From Tannerella sp. (GTDB lineage: Bacteria > Bacteroidota > Bacteroidia > Bacteroidales > Tannerellaceae): 19,860 nt of DNA. Numbering within the stretch: the first letter of the stretch is position 1; each line of letters begins with the position of its first letter. The notes beneath the pieces were generated by a model. The model did no database searches and was not told the origin of the DNA. It saw nothing but the letters and a program-made list of their open reading frames with translations. This document shows positions 5,809 through 15,169 of this stretch, piece after piece. The DNA is taken from assembly GCA_031277235.1 (NCBI GenBank), contig JAITMT010000303.1:1-19860 (forward strand), in the 5' to 3' direction. Position numbers and translations under genes: made by a program.

Positions 5809-6981
5809 ATGGATCTAAAAGCGCTAAAAGAATTGTATAAGAGCGAGTTATTCGACAATGTGCTGCCGTTTTGGCTGCAACATTCGCCGGATAACGATTA
5901 TGGCGGCTATTTTACGTGTCTTGCCCGCGATGGCTCGGTATTCGATACCGACAAGTTTATCTGGTTGCAGGCTCGGCAGGTATGGACGTTTTCGATGCTA
6001 TATAATAATGTGGAACGACGGCAGGAATGGCTGGATTTTGCGGTTGTGGGCAGCGAATTTTTGCGGAAATACGGGCACGACGGCAGTTTCAACTGGTATT
6101 TTTCCCTGACCCGCGAAGGAAAACCGCTTGTACAGCCCTATAATATTTTTTCCGACTGTTTTGCGACCATGGCGTTTGGGGAGTTGTACAAGGCGACCGG
6201 CGACGAAATGCACCGGCAAATAGCGGTTGATACCTATCGAAATATCATCCGTCGCAAGGATCATCCGAAGGGAAAATATTGCAAGACAGTACCGGAAACG
6301 CGACCGTTGAAAAATTTTGCGCTTCCGATGATTCTTTCCAATCTGTCGCTGATTCTGGAAGAGGTGATCGGGACGGAAGAAGTGGACAGTCTGCTTCATC
6401 CGCTGGTGAAGGAGATTACGACTCATTTTTACAACCGGGAGGCGGGGCTGGTTTTCGAGAATGTGGCGCCGGACGGCAGTTTGTCCGACAGTTTTGAAGG
6501 GCGTTTGCTCAATCCGGGGCATACCTGCGAGGCGATGTGGTTTCTGATGGACATCGGCGTCCGTTTTCAAGACCGGAAACTGATTGATTTTGCGGTGGAA
6601 ACGACTTTGCGTACGATTGATTTCGGCTGGGACAGGGAGTTTGGCGGAATGTTTTATTTTCTGGATTACAAAGGCTATCCGCCGCAGCAACTCGAATGGG
6701 ACCAGAAACTGTGGTGGGTGCACATAGAAACGATGATAGCGCTGCTGAAAGGCTATCATTTGACGGATAATCCGGATTGTTTGCGTTGGTTTGAAACGTT
6801 CCACAACTATACCTGGGAGCATTTCAAGGATCGGGAATATCCCGAATGGTTCGGCTACCTCAACCGCCAGGGCGCGCCGCTGCTTACGCTCAAGGGCGGG
6901 AAATGGAAGGGGTGCTTTCATGTGCCGCGGGGGTTGTATCAATTATATACTACGCCGGATAATACTTTGAAATTAACATAA
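5809..6981 (+). CDS. N-acylglucosamine 2-epimerase family sugar epimerase (AGE family), cytosolic
   Basis: The 390-residue protein has the full length of the AGE/RenBP family, an (alpha/alpha)6 barrel that interconverts GlcNAc and ManNAc, or in relatives mannose/glucose or cellobiose/glucosyl-mannose. Typical motifs are WLQARQVWTFSMLYN (Arg56), HDGSFNWYFSLTREG, NPGHTCEAMWFL (His238), QKLWWVHIETMIALL (His304) and KGCFHVPRGLYQLY (His371). His238 and His371 correspond to the two catalytic histidines of characterised AGE enzymes. There is no signal peptide, so it acts on imported sugar. It is the first gene of the operon and ends 23 bases before susC. The substrate cannot be read from sequence: sialic-acid catabolism is possible, but no lyase, transporter or sialidase gene is in view. 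Confidence 0.85.
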   Translation: MDLKALKELYKSELFDNVLPFWLQHSPDNDYGGYFTCLARDGSVFDTDKFIWLQARQVWTFSMLYNNVERRQEWLDFAVVGSEFLRKYGHDGSFNWYFSLTREGKPLVQPYNIFSDCFATMAFGELYKATGDEMHRQIAVDTYRNIIRRKDHPKGKYCKTVPETRPLKNFALPMILSNLSLILEEVIGTEEVDSLLHPLVKEITTHFYNREAGLVFENVAPDGSLSDSFEGRLLNPGHTCEAMWFLMDIGVRFQDRKLIDFAVETTLRTIDFGWDREFGGMFYFLDYKGYPPQQLEWDQKLWWVHIETMIALLKGYHLTDNPDCLRWFETFHNYTWEHFKDREYPEWFGYLNRQGAPLLTLKGGKWKGCFHVPRGLYQLYTTPDNTLKLT

Positions 6982-7004
6982 ATAATTATATATTGGAAAA
7001 GACT

Positions 7005-10000
7005 ATGAATATTCTAAATGTTGTAAAAAAGAGAGGAAAGGAGCAGAGATGCAATTGTCGGAAGATACTGGGCGTCCTGTTGTGTTCGGTTGCATGTCTG
7101 TCTGCTGCCTATTCCCAGAAAACAGTTTCGGGAAAAATAACCGACGCCGGCGGGAGCGAACTGCCCGGTGTTACGGTTGTTGTCAGGGGAGACCGCACAA
7201 CCGGTACGACAACCGATGTAACAGGGGCATATCGAATTGTTGTGCCTTCGGACAATGCTACGCTCGAATTTTCATACATCGGATTCAAAACCCGGACGGA
7301 AACCGTAGGTAATCGTTTGGTGGTTGATGTTACGATGGAGGAAGAATTGTCGCAGTTGGATGAAGTGGTGGTCGTCGGATACGGAATACAGCAGCGTATC
7401 AATATGACGGGTTCCGTATCGCAAGTCAACGCCAAAGAATTGCTGAAGGCTCCCATGCAAAACGTATCGAACATGCTTACCGGTAAAATATCCGGCTTGA
7501 CCAGTATCCAGTCGTCGGGTAAACCCGGAGCCGACGGTACGACCTTGTACGTTCGCGGTTTAAATTCTTACAATGGCGGGAACGGTCCGATGGTTATCGT
7601 GGACGGTGTACCGCGCACCATTGATTATCTGAATCCGAATGATATCGAAAGCGTTTCGGTTTTGAAAGATGCTTCCGCATCCATCTATGGCGTACAAGGC
7701 GCAAACGGTGTTATTTTGATTACTACCAAATCCGGTAGCGAAGGAGCCGCCAAAATTTCGTACGACGGTTCCTATACGGCAACGCAAAACACAGCCATGC
7801 CGGAGTTTTTGAATGCCGTAGATTATATGTACTGGCACAATAAGGCTCGTGAAATGGACGGACTTACTCCGCTTTGGACAGCCGACATTCAAAATCGGGT
7901 AATCAATAATGATCCCAATAGCATTTGGGGGCAAACGAACTGGTTGGATAAAATTTTCAGGACCGGCACAACGCAACAACACAATATTTCCGCCTCGGGC
8001 AGTACCGATAAGGTGAAATATTATGCCAGCATTGGTTTGATGGATCAGGAGGGAACATTAAAAAATACAAATTTGAGACGTTACAATTTACGTACGAATT
8101 TGGATATTCAGGTTGCCAAAAATCTGAAATTCACGACGAATTTAGCCGGTTACCGGGCAGACCGCCATTGGCCGGGAACGGATATCAGCAATCAGGGCGA
8201 GTTTAATCCGGTAAGACAGGCAATCACCTCGCTGCCAATCATTAAATCCGACTATGAAGGTTTGCCTACCGCCTGGAACGGAGCGACCTATCTGGTAAAC
8301 GGTTACGCCGCCTTGAACGAATCGGGATATAAAAATCAAAGTCGCTGGCATCTTGATTCCAATTTCAAATTGGAATATGACTTTTCCGGTTTGGCAGATG
8401 TATTGAAGGGGCTAAGGGTTTCCATTTTTGCCGCCTACAATTATGAACAATCAGCGGATTCCAATTATGACCGGTATTATGAATTATATTATGTAAACGG
8501 TAATTTGGATGAAGGAGTGGCAGGAGCAAGCGGATACACGCCCGGAAACGCTTATACGAAATCATCGTCTTATGGAGACGACTGGATGCTCCGTCCGCAA
8601 GTGGATTATTCCCATGATTTCGGTAAACATTTTGTGGGAGCAACCTTGCTGTTTGAAGAGCGCCAAGGCTATTCAAACACCATGACCGGAACAAAAAGAG
8701 GCTTTTACAGCGATGATCCCGTTGATATTTCATTGGGTACGGTTTTCCCCGAAATCCCGGTAACCGGTTCGTATGGATATTCGGGACAAAAATCATACGT
8801 GGGGCGCGCCAATTATTCTTTTGCCAGAAAATATCTGGCGGAATTTGCTTTCCGTTACGACGGTTCGTTCCGGTTTGCTCCCGAAAACCGTTGGGGTTTC
8901 TTCCCTTCGGCTTCGGTGGGATGGGTGCTTTCCGAAGAAGATTTCTTTTCCAAAGCGCTTCCGGACGTCGAATATTTGAAAATTCGCGCCAGCTACGGGC
9001 AGGCAGGTAAAGACGAAGTAATAGTTAATGGTGAGGCAAGGGATTTCATGTACAATTCAACTTATGCAATGGCTGCTAACAGCATGGTACTCGGCGGTCA
9101 GAGTATAACGCAATTTTATACGACGAATGCGTATGTATATCGCAACTTGACCTGGTCAACCACCCACAGTTATAATCTGGGTTTTGATTTGAATATGTGG
9201 AGAGGAAAATTGGGTATGGAATTGGATTTGTTTTACAAGTTGACTACCGATATTCTGGAAAATGTGGGAGCAAATTTCCCGCTCTCGCTGGGTGGATATT
9301 ATCCTGCCATTGAAAATTCGGGAAAAGTGGAAAACAAAGGTTTTGAACTCACACTGACACACAACAACCGTATCAATTCGGATTGGAGTTACGGTTTGAA
9401 AGGGAATGTTTCATTCGCCCGCAACAAAGTGCTTCACCGGGCAATGGCAGACAATCATCCAAACTACCGTCCTGTAGTAGGTTCGTCCATGAACGCACGT
9501 TACGGTTTCCGTGCACTCGGCTTCTTCCAGACACAGGAAGAGATTGACAGTTATCCGTCCGCTCCATCGGGCAATATTCGCTTGGGAGACTTGAAATACA
9601 CGGATATAAACGGCGATGGAATCATTAATTTGCAGCACGATTATGTAAAAATCGGTTATGGAGGCATTCCGGAAATCAACTTTTCGCTCAACATGGACCT
9701 GTCGTACAGGAACTTTTACACGTCGCTTTTGTGGCAAGGCGTTTCTCATGCCGATTACGTATTATCGGGAGTGTACGATACAGGCGTAATTTCTTCGACA
9801 GTCTATACAAGTTCCTTTGCGGAGTTTGGAAATTCGCCCTACTACCGTATCGAAGGAGCCTGGACGCCGGAGAATACGAATGCAAAATTCCCGCGCTTGA
9901 GTACGCAAGCCAATGGAAACAATGCCTGGGAATCTTCCTGGTGGCTTGTTAACGGAGAATATATGCGTTTGAAAAATATGAATATCGGTTACAACGTTCC

Positions 10001-10172
10001 CGGAAAGGTATTACAGAAAACGCCGTTTAGCGGAATAAGTATATATTTGGCGGGGACGAACCTGCTTACATTCAGCCATTTCAAGTATGTTGATCCGGAA
10101 AGTCCGTCCGTAAGTAACGGATATTATCCGCAACAGAAAACATACAGTGTTGGCGTTAACATAACATTCTAA
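7005..10172 (+). CDS. SusC-type TonB-dependent outer-membrane transporter
   Basis: From the ATG at 7005 (preferred over the in-frame TTG at 6993) the protein has 1055 residues, normal for SusC. It has a long positively charged N-terminus and signal peptide (about 1-38, ending AAYSQ), a carboxypeptidase-regulatory-like beta-sandwich (about 39-112), the SusC motif DEVVVVGYG (119-127), a plug domain with MLTGKISGL, VRGLNS and VIVDGVPRTIDYLNPNDI (about 135-243), then a beta-barrel ending in Phe (YSVGVNITF). It imports oligosaccharides across the outer membrane with the SusD partner encoded 18 bases downstream. The substrate is not predictable from the sequence. Confidence 0.95.
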   Translation: MNILNVVKKRGKEQRCNCRKILGVLLCSVACLSAAYSQKTVSGKITDAGGSELPGVTVVVRGDRTTGTTTDVTGAYRIVVPSDNATLEFSYIGFKTRTETVGNRLVVDVTMEEELSQLDEVVVVGYGIQQRINMTGSVSQVNAKELLKAPMQNVSNMLTGKISGLTSIQSSGKPGADGTTLYVRGLNSYNGGNGPMVIVDGVPRTIDYLNPNDIESVSVLKDASASIYGVQGANGVILITTKSGSEGAAKISYDGSYTATQNTAMPEFLNAVDYMYWHNKAREMDGLTPLWTADIQNRVINNDPNSIWGQTNWLDKIFRTGTTQQHNISASGSTDKVKYYASIGLMDQEGTLKNTNLRRYNLRTNLDIQVAKNLKFTTNLAGYRADRHWPGTDISNQGEFNPVRQAITSLPIIKSDYEGLPTAWNGATYLVNGYAALNESGYKNQSRWHLDSNFKLEYDFSGLADVLKGLRVSIFAAYNYEQSADSNYDRYYELYYVNGNLDEGVAGASGYTPGNAYTKSSSYGDDWMLRPQVDYSHDFGKHFVGATLLFEERQGYSNTMTGTKRGFYSDDPVDISLGTVFPEIPVTGSYGYSGQKSYVGRANYSFARKYLAEFAFRYDGSFRFAPENRWGFFPSASVGWVLSEEDFFSKALPDVEYLKIRASYGQAGKDEVIVNGEARDFMYNSTYAMAANSMVLGGQSITQFYTTNAYVYRNLTWSTTHSYNLGFDLNMWRGKLGMELDLFYKLTTDILENVGANFPLSLGGYYPAIENSGKVENKGFELTLTHNNRINSDWSYGLKGNVSFARNKVLHRAMADNHPNYRPVVGSSMNARYGFRALGFFQTQEEIDSYPSAPSGNIRLGDLKYTDINGDGIINLQHDYVKIGYGGIPEINFSLNMDLSYRNFYTSLLWQGVSHADYVLSGVYDTGVISSTVYTSSFAEFGNSPYYRIEGAWTPENTNAKFPRLSTQANGNNAWESSWWLVNGEYMRLKNMNIGYNVPGKVLQKTPFSGISIYLAGTNLLTFSHFKYVDPESPSVSNGYYPQQKTYSVGVNITF

Positions 10173-10176
10173 AATC

Positions 10177-10182
10177 AGGAGG
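10177..10182 (+). promoter_or_regulatory. Perfect Shine-Dalgarno before susD
   Basis: AGGAGG lies 8 bases before the ATG at 10191, in the 18-base gap after susC. Most genes in this window have no recognisable Shine-Dalgarno, as is usual in Bacteroidetes, so a perfect one stands out. It may raise susD translation relative to susC. Confidence 0.5.
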
Positions 10183-10190
10183 AAATTAGT

Positions 10191-11888
10191 ATGAAAGAGA
10201 GAATTATTTTATTTTTAAATAGCATGGCTTTGAGTCTGGCGATATTTTCGTGTACGGATGTATTGGATCTGAACAACACGCGGGAAGTGTCCGACCAGGC
10301 GATATGGAGTACGGAAAATGCTGCGGAGATGTATATCACGGCGTCATATAAAACATTTACCGACGTTTCGCAAGTATCGAACAGCCGTAATGTATTTTAC
10401 GACAGCCATACGGATTTGACAAAATCCACTTCGTGGGATCAATACAATCATCCCTACAACAAATCCTTATTGCAAGCCAGCGCATTTTCAACCGGAAGCG
10501 CGGGCGCTTTCGAATGTTGGTCTGATGCTTATACACGCATTCGCCGCGCCAATGTTTTGCTGGACGAAATCAAACGCTACGGCGTGGAGAGTTTCGGCGA
10601 AGAATGGTGCGATATTCGCCGCGCAGAAGTTCGTCTCTGCCGCGCCTTTACCTATTATCGTTTGATTCGGGTATATGGAGGGGTCATTATCCGTACCGAT
10701 GTTTCCGGAACGAATGGAGGCGTGGATGATGGTTCCAATCCGGAAGATATTAACCGGGCGCGGGCTTCTGAAGCCGAAAGTTGGAATTTTGTAATCAGCG
10801 AACTGCAATGGGCTGCCGAACACTTGCCCGAATCATGGTCCTCAACCTGGGAAGGTCGTGCAACCAAGAAAACGGCTTATGGCTTGATTTCCCGCATGGC
10901 GCTGTTTGCCCAACAATGGCAGGTCGCCGTGGATGCAGCTGAAAAAGTAAAGGAACTGGGAGGCGCTTTGGCGGAAGATTATGCAAAAGTTTTTCAGGTG
11001 GACGGAGATCAGGACAACTCGTCGGAGATTTTGTTTGCTTTATATTATCTAAAGGGGAGTGTGGCACATGACTACGATAGATTCAACCGTCCTTTTGGCG
11101 ATAATGCAGCCCACAACACGGTCGTGTATGCCGAACATGTTCCGACGGCAGAACTGGCCGATCTTTACGAATTTTCGGATGGAACGCCATTCAGTTGGAG
11201 TACATATTCCAGTACGCATACAGATCCCTATACAGAGAGGGAACCGCGTTTTCAGGCAACAATCCTGTATAACGGTTGTGAATGGGAAGATCGGGAAATT
11301 CAAACTTATACGGACGGAAGCGACGGTTTTGTCGCATTTACGCAAAACGGATCAACCAATGGACACACTTGCACGGGTTATTACCTGCGCAAATACTTGC
11401 AGGAAGGATATTCCGACTTTGTCACGGAAAGAAGTTACCAGTATGACGCCGTGCTCCGCTACGCCGAAGTGCTGCTGAACAAAGCCGAAGCTTACGCGCA
11501 GCAGGATTACGGACAATATCAAAGCCAGGCGTTAAATGCGCTGAACGAAGTGCGCGCGAGGGTAAATTTGCCGGCAAAAACGGCGGCTGACGCACCGAAC
11601 AAAGAGGCTTTTATGGACTTGTTGCGCAAGGAACGCTGTGTGGAATTGGCAGGCGAAGGTTTCCGCTACTGGGACTTGCGCCGCTGGAGATTGGCCGAAA
11701 GCGTCATTAACGGGCAAAATGTGCACGGGACGAAAATCACGAAGAACGATGACGGCACATTCTCCTATGAAAGAGTGGCTTGCGATGGCGGAACACCGCG
11801 TATTTTCCTCGAAAGATACTACTATTTCTCGTTGCCGACGGCAGAAACGGCGAACAACAAACTGTGTGAAAACAATCCATTTTGGTAA
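10191..11888 (+). CDS. SusD/RagB-type surface glycan-binding lipoprotein
   Basis: The 565-residue protein starts with a lipoprotein signal (LAIFSC, Cys21) and TDVLDLN. It has the SusD hallmarks: SDQAIWSTENAAEMYITASYK near 35-55, an N-terminal TPR-like helical part (CWSDAYTRIRRANVLLDEI, RAEVRLCRAFTYYRLIRVYGG), and a C-terminal end with LRYAEVLLNKAEAYAQ, ALNEVRARVNLP, RKERCVELAGEGFRYWDLRRW and FSLPTAE. It forms the lid of the SusC channel at the outer surface. It follows susC by 18 bases and is preceded by a strong ribosome binding site. Confidence 0.95.
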   Translation: MKERIILFLNSMALSLAIFSCTDVLDLNNTREVSDQAIWSTENAAEMYITASYKTFTDVSQVSNSRNVFYDSHTDLTKSTSWDQYNHPYNKSLLQASAFSTGSAGAFECWSDAYTRIRRANVLLDEIKRYGVESFGEEWCDIRRAEVRLCRAFTYYRLIRVYGGVIIRTDVSGTNGGVDDGSNPEDINRARASEAESWNFVISELQWAAEHLPESWSSTWEGRATKKTAYGLISRMALFAQQWQVAVDAAEKVKELGGALAEDYAKVFQVDGDQDNSSEILFALYYLKGSVAHDYDRFNRPFGDNAAHNTVVYAEHVPTAELADLYEFSDGTPFSWSTYSSTHTDPYTEREPRFQATILYNGCEWEDREIQTYTDGSDGFVAFTQNGSTNGHTCTGYYLRKYLQEGYSDFVTERSYQYDAVLRYAEVLLNKAEAYAQQDYGQYQSQALNALNEVRARVNLPAKTAADAPNKEAFMDLLRKERCVELAGEGFRYWDLRRWRLAESVINGQNVHGTKITKNDDGTFSYERVACDGGTPRIFLERYYYFSLPTAETANNKLCENNPFW

Positions 11889-11913
11889 TTAACAATATAA
11901 AAAGCAAAAAGCA

Positions 11914-12354
11914 ATGAAAAAGATACATAACATGGGAATATGGTTTTTAAGCATCTCCATCACTTTTTTAATGGGAGGCTGCGCCGAAGCGGATAAAGAA
12001 TTTGTACACGATACGAACACGATTTCGCAAATGATATGCGCCGCATCCCACACAAGCAGTGAATTTCGAGGCGTCATCCATGAGTTTGACAGGAACGGCA
12101 ACGAGGTGGCAGCCGGCTTCACACAGCAGGACGTGGAAGGCGGTTACGGTCTCATTTTATTCGAAATTTCCCAGTCGTTGCAAGAAGATGTGGATTTAAC
12201 GAACGTCTATCTGAAAGCAACGGTAACGTATGACGAATTTATTACGCCATCGTTATCGGGGAAGCATGATATTACGGGCGACGGTATTATTATCACCGTC
12301 AAATCGGGGGTCGGTACAACCCGGGAATACAGAGTGAGAGGGTATTATCAATAA
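11914..12354 (+). CDS. Small PUL-associated lipoprotein of unknown function
   Basis: The 146-residue protein has a lipoprotein signal (FLMGGC, Cys23) and an acidic start of the mature part (AEADKEF), which fits surface export. The mature domain is short and rich in predicted strands (GLILFEISQSL, DLTNVYLKATVTYDE, GIIITVKSGVGTTREYRVRGYY). Small lipoproteins of this type are often found behind susD in Bacteroidetes PULs and may bind glycan, but I recognise no named domain. It lies 25 bases after susD and 23 before the next gene. Confidence 0.7.
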   Translation: MKKIHNMGIWFLSISITFLMGGCAEADKEFVHDTNTISQMICAASHTSSEFRGVIHEFDRNGNEVAAGFTQQDVEGGYGLILFEISQSLQEDVDLTNVYLKATVTYDEFITPSLSGKHDITGDGIIITVKSGVGTTREYRVRGYYQ

Positions 12355-12377
12355 TTTAAAAAAGAAGGATTAAAACA

Positions 12378-13838
12378 ATGAAAAAGTTAAATTTAAAATT
12401 ATATGGAATGCTCGTCGCAGGCTGCCTGTTCTTGTTGGGCGCCTGCAATGACGACGCAGAATTGAGCAATGAAGCGAATATTGTTGTCTCGTTCAAAGTA
12501 ACGGGAGCGAGTGGAAAAGTGTTCAATTCAAGCATCGAAGGCAATGCGATAACGCTGAAAGTATCGCCTTATCTTGATGCGGAAGAAGAATTGTCGGCAG
12601 CCATGCCGGTGTTCTACCTGTCCAGGGGTGCGACCGTTTCGCCGGATCCGACTGTTCCGCAAGACTTTTCGCAGGCAGGCGGCGTGAAATATACCGTTAC
12701 GGCGGAAGATGGAAAAACTCAAAATACATATACCGTAACCTGGGGTATTTCCGATCAATTGCCGTATGGAGAAGGATTTACCTATGCGGAAATAGGAACG
12801 AAAAAAAGTTTCGTGGAATTGGGTTATCCCGGCGAAGTCGGTAATACGGGGCTCGCTTCCATAGAATATGGCGATCTCCTGATGTATCACGCCTATTGCG
12901 GCGACTATATCGTACTTCTTTCACGTGCATATATTAACTCGAACCCTGCTTCGCCGCATTGTGTGAAAGTGGTGGATAAAATCACCTTGAATGCTGCCGG
13001 CTCCCTGAATCTGGGATCCATCAATATATCCAATCTCAAAATGATTACTTCCGATTATAAGGGAAGATGCGTCGCTGCCGTAACCGACGGTAGCCAATCG
13101 GAATTTTTTTATTGGACAACTCCTGCGGATGCTCCCAAATCAATTGGAAAAATATCTATTGATGTGGCTGCATCAACCGACGGATCTGCCAATTTCCAGG
13201 TAGCGGGCGACATTACCGCTAACGCATGGATTACGGCTTTGGCTCCGCGCAGTCCCCAAGGCGAGCATTATCGAATAAAAGTGACAGGCGGTCAATTGGC
13301 GTCCGACTATTCCATGATATCATCCGGTTATTCGAGCAGCGATTGCAGCGGTTTCCAAATGATTTCGCCCCTTGACGATTCCGACAGACCGAGTTTTGCA
13401 ATTGGCGATACCGAAGGTACGGCAAATGCGGCAAATTCAATTCATTGCTATATTAATTCGCCGGCAGGTTCAACTACGAATGTAATGCCGGGATACTGGC
13501 AAAATATTTTGCAAACCTGGTGGGTAGGTACAGGATTTTCTACTATCCGTACCGGAGGCCGTTCGCCGATTGTTTCGGCACTGCCCATCAACGGCAAAAC
13601 TTATGTAACGCTGACAAGCGGTACGGGATGGTGGTATTCTGCTGCGGTAGTATCATCCGATTTGCAATCGCTGGCGCACGAAAATCTGAACATTGCTTAC
13701 GATGTAGCCGCAAGCCGCGGATGGAGTTATGGCGAGTGGGTTGACTGGTATTGGGATGACGAAGCAAAAGAAGCCTACCTGGCAGTATGGTTCGGCAGAC
13801 TGGGATTATATACTTACAAGATGACCTGTTATGAATAA
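12378..13838 (+). CDS. DUF5018-like PUL surface lipoprotein
   Basis: The 486-residue protein has a lipoprotein signal (FLLGAC, Cys23) followed by NDDAELSNE, an acidic surface-export-like stretch. Residues about 33-125 form an Ig-like N-terminal domain (IVVSFKVTGASGKVF, then YTVTAEDGKTQNTYTVTWG) that is typical of DUF5018-type PUL proteins. The rest (about 130-486) is strand-rich with many aromatic residues and is probably a propeller or sandwich. A surface glycan-binding role is likely by context. No catalytic motif was seen. Its last codons overlap the start of the next gene by 8 bases, which points to translational coupling. Confidence 0.65.
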   Translation: MKKLNLKLYGMLVAGCLFLLGACNDDAELSNEANIVVSFKVTGASGKVFNSSIEGNAITLKVSPYLDAEEELSAAMPVFYLSRGATVSPDPTVPQDFSQAGGVKYTVTAEDGKTQNTYTVTWGISDQLPYGEGFTYAEIGTKKSFVELGYPGEVGNTGLASIEYGDLLMYHAYCGDYIVLLSRAYINSNPASPHCVKVVDKITLNAAGSLNLGSINISNLKMITSDYKGRCVAAVTDGSQSEFFYWTTPADAPKSIGKISIDVAASTDGSANFQVAGDITANAWITALAPRSPQGEHYRIKVTGGQLASDYSMISSGYSSSDCSGFQMISPLDDSDRPSFAIGDTEGTANAANSIHCYINSPAGSTTNVMPGYWQNILQTWWVGTGFSTIRTGGRSPIVSALPINGKTYVTLTSGTGWWYSAAVVSSDLQSLAHENLNIAYDVAASRGWSYGEWVDWYWDDEAKEAYLAVWFGRLGLYTYKMTCYE

Positions 13839-15162
13839 ATGCCTGAAGTACGGAATGGCATTGCCGGCAATTTTATGTTTTGCCCTTGTTGCCTGTTCCG
13901 AAAGCAGCGGCAAGAATGGAGAAAAGCCTGACAAACCGGAGATTCCGATAGATGTGGAGAAACCCGACAGTACGGTCAGCAAGCCTATTGCCCTGTGGGT
14001 GGACGCGCACGCCAATTTTAGCCGTTTTGCCGAGAAAGCGAGCATTACGTCTTATCTGGAAAAAATAAAGGAAACCGGTTTTACGGCGGTATATGTTGAT
14101 GTGAAACCGGGTATCGGCTATGCAATGTATGACAGCGATATACTGCCGCAATTGACCAAATGGGGCAATGAAACTGTTACGCGTGATTGGGATTATCTGG
14201 GTTACTGGATTGCAGAAGCGGAGCGGGTCGGAATAGATGTGTACGCCAGTATTTCGACGCTCGGTTTCGGCGTTACGGGCTTGCAGGAAGGATTGATTTA
14301 TGACAGTGAAACCTGGGATGGTAAAACGCAAATGGCGATGCTGGAGAATAACCCGGAGAAGATTGTAGATATGCGGACGCAGCCCGGTGTGGACGCTGCG
14401 ATGCTGAATCCCTGTTTGCCGGAGGTACAAACGTTTGTCATATCCATTGTGGCGGAAATCATTGCGAAATATCCGAAACTGAAGGGTATCTGTCTGGATT
14501 ATTGCCGCTGGTGGGATTTGAATTACGGTTTCGGAGACGCTACGATTGCCGCATTTGAAGCGTATAGCGGACTGGAAGTTACCAACCTGAACGATATTAT
14601 CACGGCGACAGGCGGTATCGGACCGTTGTTCAACAAATGGATAGAATTTCGTTCAATGACGATTACAAATATGGTTACGAATTTACGCGCAAAAGTGAAA
14701 TCCGTTAATCCCAAAGCAGAATTTCATCTGTGGGCATCCGCCGACTGGGGTTCGCGTTATACAGTCGGACAGAATTGGGCAAGCAAGAGATATGCGCCCG
14801 CACCGTCGAGCATATATACGGACACATACAGTAAAACGGGCTTTGCCGACCAACTGGATGTTTTCTCGGAGGGCGCCTATACCGAATATGTCTGGAAACC
14901 GGAATATCCCAATTCCGTCTGGACGGTCGAAAATTTTGTTACGACTTATTTCACTTTCACCATGAGCGATTGCAAAGTGCACGGCTCAATTGCTTCGTAT
15001 GCTTACGGTAGCAAGCCTACCGCGCTTTCCGACGCCATTTTTCTGTGTTTGAAAAACACGGACGGTTTGATGGTGTTTGAATTGTCGCATGTTATAAATT
15101 TTAATCAGTGGAACACAATAAAAGAAGGAATTGGACGTGTAATAAATACTTCGACTCAATAA
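13831..15162 (+). CDS. GHL10-like (putative glycoside hydrolase, TIM barrel) lipoprotein
   Basis: The 443-residue protein has a lipoprotein signal (ALVAC, Cys22), a charged Pro-rich linker (about 23-52, PDKPEIPIDVEKPDS) and a TIM-barrel-like domain (about 53-440). The barrel shows the pattern of the glycoside-hydrolase-like 10 family: KIKETGFTAVYVDVKPG near 79-93, AMLNPCLPEVQTFVISIVAEI near 190-210, KGICLDYCRWW (217-228; the family has GIHLDYxRYP) and WIEFRSMTITNMVTNLRAKVK (269-289). Asp223 and other conserved acids are candidates for catalysis, but activity is unproven for most GHL10 members. The start overlaps the DUF5018-like gene. Confidence 0.7.
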   Translation: MNKCLKYGMALPAILCFALVACSESSGKNGEKPDKPEIPIDVEKPDSTVSKPIALWVDAHANFSRFAEKASITSYLEKIKETGFTAVYVDVKPGIGYAMYDSDILPQLTKWGNETVTRDWDYLGYWIAEAERVGIDVYASISTLGFGVTGLQEGLIYDSETWDGKTQMAMLENNPEKIVDMRTQPGVDAAMLNPCLPEVQTFVISIVAEIIAKYPKLKGICLDYCRWWDLNYGFGDATIAAFEAYSGLEVTNLNDIITATGGIGPLFNKWIEFRSMTITNMVTNLRAKVKSVNPKAEFHLWASADWGSRYTVGQNWASKRYAPAPSSIYTDTYSKTGFADQLDVFSEGAYTEYVWKPEYPNSVWTVENFVTTYFTFTMSDCKVHGSIASYAYGSKPTALSDAIFLCLKNTDGLMVFELSHVINFNQWNTIKEGIGRVINTSTQ

Positions 15163-15169
15163 TTGCTTT

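Noticed and set aside
5998..6942. 314-codon minus-strand frame opposite the epimerase gene
   Set aside because: The epimerase on the plus strand has full family motifs and a promoter. The antisense product is rich in Arg, His and Pro with no domain, typical of a shadow frame.
6993..7004. TTG start for susC
   Set aside because: An in-frame ATG follows 12 bases later and gives a normal signal peptide.
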